From Henriciella sp045287255 (GTDB lineage Bacteria > Pseudomonadota > Alphaproteobacteria > Caulobacterales > Hyphomonadaceae): 64,000 nt of DNA. Position numbers and translations under genes: made by a program. Shown here one piece after another: positions 59,051 through 64,000 of the stretch (its first letter is position 1; every line of letters starts with the position of its first letter). The notes beneath the pieces are model-generated. The model was not told where the DNA came from and did not search any database. It saw only the letters and a program-made list of their open reading frames with translations. The DNA is taken from positions 2,914,001 through 2,978,000 of the forward strand of contig NZ_CP137142.1 of NCBI RefSeq assembly GCF_045287255.1, in the 5' to 3' direction.

Positions 59051-59671
59051 ATGGCCATGGATGCCATCACACCGAAAGACGAGATTTTGCACGCTGACCC
59101 CATAGACCGCCCCAGCATGGATGAAGCTATGGAGGCGGTTCGTACGCTGATTGCATGGGCTGGCGATGATCCAAAACGTGAAGGCCTGATCGATACGCCA
59201 AAACGCGTCGTCAAAGCTTATAAGGAATGGTTTTCTGGCTATCAGGAAGACCCTGTAAAATACCTGTCGCGCACGTTTGATGATGTGCAGGGCTATGATG
59301 ATATCGTCATGCTCAAGAATATTGATGTTGAGAGTCATTGTGAACACCATATGGCCCCATTCCTGGGCAAGGCCTTCGTCGCCTATATGCCGACACGCGC
59401 GGTCGTCGGGATTTCGAAGCTCGCGCGCGTGGTTGAGATTTTCTCCAAGCGTCTGCAAACGCAGGAAACTATGACAGCGCAGATCTGTGATGCGATTACT
59501 GAAAGCCTCGCGCCAATGGGTGTGGCGGTCCTGATTGATGCAGAACATCAGTGCATGTCGACTCGCGGTGTCCACCACAAGGATGTCACGACGATTACGA
59601 CCCAGTTCACGGGCGTGTTCAAAACCGACAAGGATTTGCGCAACCGCTTCCTGCGCCTGACAGAGCAATAG
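59051..59671 (+). CDS. folE: GTP cyclohydrolase I
   Basis: A 206-residue enzyme that opens GTP to 7,8-dihydroneopterin triphosphate, the first step of folate synthesis. Zinc ligand motif ESHCEHHMAPF and QCMSTRGVHH are present with SKLARVVEIFSKRLQ. AAGGAT precedes the ATG; a second ATG is two codons on. The long leader (58853-59050) holds a structured element. Confidence 0.95.
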   Translation: MAMDAITPKDEILHADPIDRPSMDEAMEAVRTLIAWAGDDPKREGLIDTPKRVVKAYKEWFSGYQEDPVKYLSRTFDDVQGYDDIVMLKNIDVESHCEHHMAPFLGKAFVAYMPTRAVVGISKLARVVEIFSKRLQTQETMTAQICDAITESLAPMGVAVLIDAEHQCMSTRGVHHKDVTTITTQFTGVFKTDKDLRNRFLRLTEQ

Positions 59672-59768
59672 GCTCAGAGCTGAGTTGTCAGGGCTGTACT
59701 GGCCCGTTAACCATTATCGCCGTCGCCCTATATCAGGGCGGCGGCGAATTGGTTTTGGGAGGTAACTC

Positions 59769-60098
59769 ATGAAGAGATTTTTGACAGCAGCATTTGTCGC
59801 AGGATTATGCGCAGCACCGGCTTTGGCGGGAACGATGACTTTGTCATTTGCCAATGAGGATGGTGAAACACAGGTTTGGACCTTGAATGATGCGGACGGC
59901 ACGGCAACCAGTGGTGAGTTGACGGTCCCGTACACGTGGAATGAAGAGACACGTGAGCTCTGTGCCAAGACTGATGATGGGGACCTATGTGCAACCATCG
60001 AGGACACAGGCAAAGAGCCCGAGGTTGGTGGCACAGCCACTTATACGACGAGTACCGGTGAATCTGGTACAGTGACAATCATGGCTATGAGCGAATAG
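59769..60098 (+). CDS. Small exported hypothetical protein
   Basis: A 109-residue protein with a signal peptide (MKRFLTAAFVAGLCAAPALA) and a beta-rich, acidic mature part carrying two Cys (RELCAKTDDGDLCATIED). I do not recognise its family. GGGAGG lies 6-11 bases before the ATG, and a terminator follows. Confidence 0.65.
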   Translation: MKRFLTAAFVAGLCAAPALAGTMTLSFANEDGETQVWTLNDADGTATSGELTVPYTWNEETRELCAKTDDGDLCATIEDTGKEPEVGGTATYTTSTGESGTVTIMAMSE

Positions 60099-60122
60099 CT
60101 CAGGCACAACGAAACCCGCAGA

Positions 60123-60152
60123 AGCTCCGATCCCAAAGATCGGGGCTTTCTT
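60123..60152 (+). terminator. Rho-independent terminator after 59769 gene
   Basis: AGCTCCGATC pairs with GATCGGGGCT (one G-U) around CCAAA, followed by TTCTT. It is placed 25 bases beyond the stop and ends transcription before the next gene. Confidence 0.8.
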
Positions 60153-60209
60153 GACTCTGCCTGCTTCTCATATATTGTTTATCAATAAATCTCAGGAGGA
60201 GGCTTCCCC

Positions 60210-60617
60210 ATGCATGCAGATATCGTTCGCCTTGGCCTTTATCAGGTGGACCTGAAAATCGTGGATGGGGATCGCATGCATGTTCTGCAGTGGCGGCGTC
60301 GGTTCACACATGATGAGATTTTGCTGGATGGCAAAACCCAGGCCACCTCTTATGGCCTTTTCGGTCGTGAAAAAGTCTATGGCCTGATCTTTGGGCGCGA
60401 TGAAGATGGCAAGGGTGGTGAACGCGTCATGTTCATTATCGACCCGGCCAATGCGGATCGTTGGGGCGGAATGGATCATCGCCTCGCGGGTGTCCGCCTT
60501 GAAACGGCCAATGGTCCCCTCGTGGCTTATGGCAGCCTTGACCCTAAGGAGCTGCAAAAGCCCTCAAACTTCTCGGACTGGATGAAAAAGTCGATGGGTA
60601 TGGATTGGGGCAATTAG
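60210..60617 (+). CDS. Hypothetical protein
   Basis: A 135-residue soluble protein of no family known to me. It is beta-rich in the first half (LYQVDLKIVDGDRMHVLQWRR) and ends with an amphipathic stretch (FSDWMKKSMGMDWGN). CAGGAGGAGG stands 9 bases ahead of the ATG, an unusually strong ribosome site. It has its own terminator region before and a bidirectional hairpin after. Confidence 0.6.
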   Translation: MHADIVRLGLYQVDLKIVDGDRMHVLQWRRRFTHDEILLDGKTQATSYGLFGREKVYGLIFGRDEDGKGGERVMFIIDPANADRWGGMDHRLAGVRLETANGPLVAYGSLDPKELQKPSNFSDWMKKSMGMDWGN

Positions 60618-60654
60618 GCCCGCGCTTCCAGATTTCAGTATTCAGAAAAAGTGA

Positions 60655-60682
60655 AAGGGCGGGGGCACGACACCCCGCCCTT
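60655..60682. terminator. Bidirectional hairpin between convergent genes
   Basis: Ten perfect base pairs AAGGGCGGGG/CCCCGCCCTT with an 8-base loop. On the minus strand T5 follows after 4 bases, so it should end CAP-gene transcripts; on the plus strand it lacks a U-run but may still stop the upstream gene. Confidence 0.75.
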
Positions 60683-60708
60683 CCCTGCACGCTCTCTATT
60701 GGGGTAGA

Positions 60709-61542
60709 TCAACGCGCAGAAACCAGTGGACCTTTCAGCGTGTACAGATCGCCATCGGTCTCAACCAGAACGTCAAGCTCTGCCATATCGACACCGGCCA
60801 GACGCCGTGCAGCAATGCGGCTGCCGCTGCCTTTGGCCAGTAACTCACCAGAGGCTTGATTGGTAAGACCCCAGGCGAGCGTTTCGCTTGAGCGATCAAG
60901 CAGGTCAGGGCGCATAGCGGCAAAACCGGCAAGCTTCAAGGGCAGAGGCTCAGAAAGCTCACCACTGACTTCCGCGAAAACGACCGTCACATGCATACTG
61001 TCTTCACTGCGGATCATGCCAAAGCCAACATGTGTGAAGGCCTCATTCATGATGTTGGCATCATTCTGGGGGTCTTCAATCATAAGAACGAAAACATCCC
61101 CAGCATCGGCGCCTAAGCCTGTTTGGAGAACGGCTGCGCCGCTCGATGCGATCAAAACCGTGCGATCGAAAGCTCTGGCACGGAACATATGATCGCGACC
61201 TTCAGGGTCGGTGTGCGCGGCATACTCGCGTTCAGCCATGTCCAGAGAATGAGCCCGGGCGGCTTTGGTCAGACCGTCACGCAGAGCAAGCTCAGTGAGA
61301 CCGGCATCTGTCCGCGCTTTGTTGATGCGCTCAAGCAGCTCGGTCTCATAGCTCGCCATAAATGTTTCAGCGCCTGCCAGGCAGGCTTCGGCTTCAGCCA
61401 CAAAACTGGAAAGCCCGATTTCATAGCCATCGGTTGGGGTGCAGGGCGTTACGGTTTGTGCCGCTGCTGTGAAAGCGAATCCACCGGCGGCCGCAAGAGC
61501 CAGCAGCGAGATGGATTTTGTCGTGTCATATTTCTGTAACAT
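60709..61542 (-). CDS. CAP/SCP-domain exported protein
   Basis: A 277-residue protein: signal peptide (SISLLALAAAGGFAFTAAA) and a CAP-domain from about 60 to 200 with LLERINKARTDAGLTELAL, ARAHSLDMAEREYAAHTDP and FTHVGFG near the end. The His/Glu cleft residues (AHSLD, FAEVSG) look partly kept. CAP proteins have varied extracellular roles. The ATG at 61542 lies inside a palindrome (61535-61552) and has no Shine-Dalgarno. Confidence 0.85.
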   Translation of the reverse strand: MLQKYDTTKSISLLALAAAGGFAFTAAAQTVTPCTPTDGYEIGLSSFVAEAEACLAGAETFMASYETELLERINKARTDAGLTELALRDGLTKAARAHSLDMAEREYAAHTDPEGRDHMFRARAFDRTVLIASSGAAVLQTGLGADAGDVFVLMIEDPQNDANIMNEAFTHVGFGMIRSEDSMHVTVVFAEVSGELSEPLPLKLAGFAAMRPDLLDRSSETLAWGLTNQASGELLAKGSGSRIAARRLAGVDMAELDVLVETDGDLYTLKGPLVSAR

Positions 61543-61552
61543 AACTGTTACA
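61535..61552. promoter_or_regulatory. TGTAACATAACTGTTACA operator-like palindrome over CAP start codon
   Basis: A perfect 18-bp palindrome (7-bp arms, 4-base centre) that includes the start codon. Upstream on the minus strand lies TTGACA (61578-61573) and, 18 bases on, TATGTA, so the promoter may place the transcript start at the ATG, giving a leaderless mRNA with an operator at the start. Confidence 0.55.
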
Positions 61553-61634
61553 TACTGCGCATGACAGTTTTGTGTCAATAAATAAAGTCAGAACTCGGAC
61601 GGTATTCGGTCCAGACTCGGATGTTGCGATGCAA

Positions 61635-61661
61635 AAAGGCCGCCCCAACGGGACGGCCTTT
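61635..61661 (-). terminator. Terminator after pnp
   Basis: AAAGGCCG/CGGCCTTT stem with an inner CCC/GGG and loop AAC; on the minus strand a T5 run follows. It lies 27 bases beyond the pnp stop and isolates pnp from the CAP gene. Confidence 0.85.
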
Positions 61662-61687
61662 CATGAAAATAGAGCTTTAGGAGAGGA

Positions 61688-63811
61688 TTAGTCCTCTTCA
61701 GGTGTAACCTCTTTGCCGGTTTCCTGATCGATATTCTTCATCGACAGGCGAACCTTACCGCGATCATCAAAGCCCATCAGCTTGACGTATACGGCCTGAC
61801 CTTCAGATACGACGTCTTTCGGGTGGCCGATCCGCTCATTTGCCATTTGGGAGACATGGACCAAGCCATCTTTCGGGCCAAAGAAGTTTACGAACGCCCC
61901 GAAGTCTTTGATCGAAACGACTTTACCTTCGTAAATCTCACCGACTTCAGGCTCGGCAACAATCTCTTTGATCATCTTCAGCGCGACATCAATGCTGGCG
62001 CGATCGGTGGCAGAGACCTGCACCGTGCCATCGTCATCAATGTTCACCTTGGCACCGGACTCGTCGACAATGCCGCGAATGACCTTGCCGCCAGACCCGA
62101 TCACGTCGCGGATCTTGTCTTCTGGAACCTTGATGATTTCCATTTGCGGGGCGTTGTCAGCCAGTTGCTCACGAACCGTATCCAGCCCTTTGGCCATTTC
62201 ACCGAGGATGTGAGCGCGGCCGCCTTTGGCCTGCTCCAGTGCGGTTTCCATGATCTCTTTGGTGATCCCGGCAATCTTGATGTCCATTTGCAGGGACGTC
62301 AGACCTTTATCAGTGCCAGCCACTTTGAAGTCCATGTCACCGAGATGGTCTTCATCACCGAGGATGTCAGAGAGGACCGCAATGCCTTCTTCATCCTTGA
62401 TCAGGCCCATCGCAATACCGGAGACCGGACGCTTCAGCGGCACACCGGCATCCATCATCGCCAGAGAACAGCCACAAACCGTTGCCATGGAAGAGGAACC
62501 GTTAGACTCGGTAATCTCAGACACCATGCGGATCGTGTATGGGAAGTCTTCATGCTCTGGCAGAACGGCGCGAAGCGCACGCCAGGCGAGCTTACCATGA
62601 CCGGTTTCACGGCGGCTGGTGCCACCCATGCGGCCGGTTTCACCAACAGAGTATGGCGGGAAGTTATAGTGAAGCAGGAACTTCTCTTTCTTCGTGCCAT
62701 CCAGGCCGTCAATGAATTGCTCATCGTCAGACGTGCCGAGTGTAGCCACACAGATGGCCTGTGTCTCACCACGTGTGAACAGTGCAGAACCATGCGTGCG
62801 GGGCAGGAAGCCAGCCTCCGCAAGGATTGGGCGAACGTCAGCAAGACCACGACCGTCAATACGCTTGCCGGTGCGGATGATGTCGCCGCGAACGACTTTG
62901 GCTTCCGCTTTCTTAAACGCTGCAGAGAAGACATTGGCGTCCATGCCATCTTCATTCTCTTCAGTCGCAACCAGTTCAGCGGCTGCTTTTTCGCGCGCTT
63001 CACCAACCGCCGCCTGACGGTCCAGCTTTTCAGTGATGGAGTAAGCTTTGGAGAGGTCAGCGCCAACCAGGTTTTGAATGGCGGACAGCTCTTCAGAGAG
63101 GTCCTCGGCTTCAAACTCGAATGGCTCTTTAGCGGCCGCTTCAGCCAGTTTAATGATCGCATCGATCACAGGCTGCATGGCTTCGTGTCCGGCCATTACT
63201 GCGCCGAGCATGACATCTTCAGAAAGCTCTTTGGCTTCTGATTCAACCATCATCACCGCGTCGCTTGTGCCGGCAACAACCAGATCAAGCTCAGACTCTT
63301 CGAGCTCATCAACGGTTGGGTTGATGACATAGTTACCGTCTTTATAGCCAACGCGCGCGGCGCCGATTGGGCCCATGAATGGCGCACCAGACAGGACGAG
63401 TGCAGCAGACGCACCAATCATGCCCAGTACGTCTGGATCGTTTTCAAGGTCGTAAGATACAGCGGTCAGGACAACCTGAACTTCGTTCTTGAAACCATCG
63501 ACGAAAAGCGGGCGGATTGGGCGGTCGATCAGGCGAGACGTCAGAGTCTCTTTTTCTGTCGGGCGCCCTTCGCGCTTGAAGAAACCGCCAGGGATGCGGC
63601 CAGACGCGTAGTATTTTTCCATATAGTTGACCGTCAGCGGGAAGAAGTCCTGTCCCGGCTTCGCAGATTTTGCGAATGTTGCGGTCGCCAGCAGCGTTGT
63701 TTCACCATAGGTGATCATAACAGCGCCATCGGCTTGGCGAGCCACCTGGCCCGTTTCGATTTTTAGTGTCCGGCCGGCCCATTCCAGCGAGACTGAGTGC
63801 TTATCAAACAT
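61688..63811 (-). CDS. pnp: Polynucleotide phosphorylase
   Basis: A 707-residue trimeric 3'-5' phosphorolytic ribonuclease of the degradosome. Two RNase PH-like domains, a linker helical domain, a KH domain (VIGSGGKVIRGIVDESG) and a C-terminal S1 domain (EGKVVSIKDFGAFVNFF) are all present. The ATG at 63811 has a weak AAAGAT site. The rpsO-pnp order is universal in proteobacteria. Confidence 0.97.
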   Translation of the reverse strand: MFDKHSVSLEWAGRTLKIETGQVARQADGAVMITYGETTLLATATFAKSAKPGQDFFPLTVNYMEKYYASGRIPGGFFKREGRPTEKETLTSRLIDRPIRPLFVDGFKNEVQVVLTAVSYDLENDPDVLGMIGASAALVLSGAPFMGPIGAARVGYKDGNYVINPTVDELEESELDLVVAGTSDAVMMVESEAKELSEDVMLGAVMAGHEAMQPVIDAIIKLAEAAAKEPFEFEAEDLSEELSAIQNLVGADLSKAYSITEKLDRQAAVGEAREKAAAELVATEENEDGMDANVFSAAFKKAEAKVVRGDIIRTGKRIDGRGLADVRPILAEAGFLPRTHGSALFTRGETQAICVATLGTSDDEQFIDGLDGTKKEKFLLHYNFPPYSVGETGRMGGTSRRETGHGKLAWRALRAVLPEHEDFPYTIRMVSEITESNGSSSMATVCGCSLAMMDAGVPLKRPVSGIAMGLIKDEEGIAVLSDILGDEDHLGDMDFKVAGTDKGLTSLQMDIKIAGITKEIMETALEQAKGGRAHILGEMAKGLDTVREQLADNAPQMEIIKVPEDKIRDVIGSGGKVIRGIVDESGAKVNIDDDGTVQVSATDRASIDVALKMIKEIVAEPEVGEIYEGKVVSIKDFGAFVNFFGPKDGLVHVSQMANERIGHPKDVVSEGQAVYVKLMGFDDRGKVRLSMKNIDQETGKEVTPEED

Positions 63812-63840
63812 ACGTTTTATCTTTCATGTACATACGAAAA

Positions 63841-63870
63841 AGCCCGCCTGATCCCCATGATCGGCGGGCT
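63841..63870 (-). terminator. Terminator between rpsO and pnp
   Basis: AGCCCGCC/GGCGGGCT, continued by GATC/GATC, loop CCCCAT side, with five T following on the minus strand. It lies 12 bases after rpsO. It attenuates or ends rpsO transcripts, with pnp probably expressed by its own or read-through promoter. Confidence 0.85.
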
Positions 63871-63882
63871 TGTTTGAGGAGC

Positions 63883-64000
63883 CTAGCGGCGAATGCCAAG
63901 CTCTTTAATAAGAGCCTGGTAACGGCTCTCTTCTTTCCTCTTCACATAATCGAGGAGTTTCCGGCGCGTGGCCACCATGGCCAGAAGTCCGCGACGGGAG
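63883..64000 (-). CDS. rpsO: 30S ribosomal protein S15 (3' part; gene continues outside)
   Basis: Read on the minus strand, the last 39 codons end with RRKLLDYVKRKEESRYQALI then KELGIRR and stop. This is the conserved C-terminal helix of S15, which binds 16S rRNA. The N-terminal half is beyond the window edge. Order with pnp confirms it. Confidence 0.95.
   Translation of the reverse strand, partial: SRRGLLAMVATRRKLLDYVKRKEESRYQALIKELGIRR

Noticed and set aside
61823..63241. Long open frame (472 codons) on the plus strand opposite pnp
   Set aside because: It lies wholly antisense to the strongly conserved pnp gene and its translation shows no recognisable motif; it arises from codon bias.
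1..64000. Prophage, insertion sequence, CRISPR, tRNA or rRNA elements
   Set aside because: No integrase, transposase, repeat-spacer pattern or tRNA-like cloverleaf was seen; gene order and composition are uniform.

Overview
The window is ordinary chromosomal DNA from an alphaproteobacterium, most likely a marine, stalked or prosthecate type of the Hyphomonadaceae/Maricaulales/Caulobacterales group. This is inferred from gene order and family content: aconitase next to ccmABCD-ccmG and a DUF1223 gene, rpsO-pnp, a twin-membrane HIG1 protein next to a PduO-type adenosyltransferase, CobS, ECF42 with its DGPF partner, UbiK, and a lone motA. I cannot name a species. Coding density is very high: no gene-free stretch exceeds 300 bases. 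I saw no tRNA or rRNA genes, CRISPR arrays, insertion sequences, phage genes or obvious broken genes. Both ends cut genes (an amidohydrolase on the left, rpsO on the right).

Layout. 1-6.6 kb: amidohydrolase end, cysS, an SDR protein lacking the usual catalytic pair, a histidine-phosphatase lipoprotein, a DUF3617 protein, ExoD, an Fe-S scaffold protein and a single-pass membrane protein. 6.7-11.2 kb: a four-gene minus-strand operon of exported proteins (subtilase, I9-propeptide-like lipoprotein, unknown lipoprotein, M23 peptidase). 11.3-17.6 kb: an HSL-type esterase, a DsbA-fold isomerase and an operon with two acyl-CoA ligases around a 58-residue acidic protein. 17.7-25.5 kb: metY, a DGPF/ECF42 pair with a matching promoter, a GST, a PAN-domain protein with a long proline-rich tail, Nfu and an ABC-F ATPase. 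25.6-32.5 kb: DMT transporter, flippase, YciB, NUDIX, MarR, and the ccmA-B-C-D-G cytochrome c maturation operon, including a 49-codon ccmD.

32.6-46.6 kb: acnA, DUF1223, a Na+/H+ antiporter, motA, an MFS exporter whose start codon sits between two hairpins, MltB, rpmJ, a HAD hydrolase, a TPR protein and an alpha/beta hydrolase. 46.6-51.9 kb: a zinc-homeostasis locus (HupE-like and ZIP proteins facing ZrgA-like, ABC ATPase, FtsX-type permease and DUF3299 proteins) built around a divergent promoter that carries a good Zur-box match. 51.9-64 kb: HIG1 protein, PduO, lgt, ubiK, a lipoprotein/LysR divergent pair, YbjN, cobS, a diguanylate cyclase, folE with a structured leader that may be a THF-II riboswitch, a CAP-domain protein with an operator over its start codon, and pnp-rpsO.

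The most promising leads are the Zur-controlled zinc locus, the protease operon with its stand-alone propeptide-like lipoprotein, the ECF42 promoter, the hairpins at the MFS start, the folE leader and the CAP-gene operator. All functions are assigned by reading motifs and family resemblance; no database search was run.
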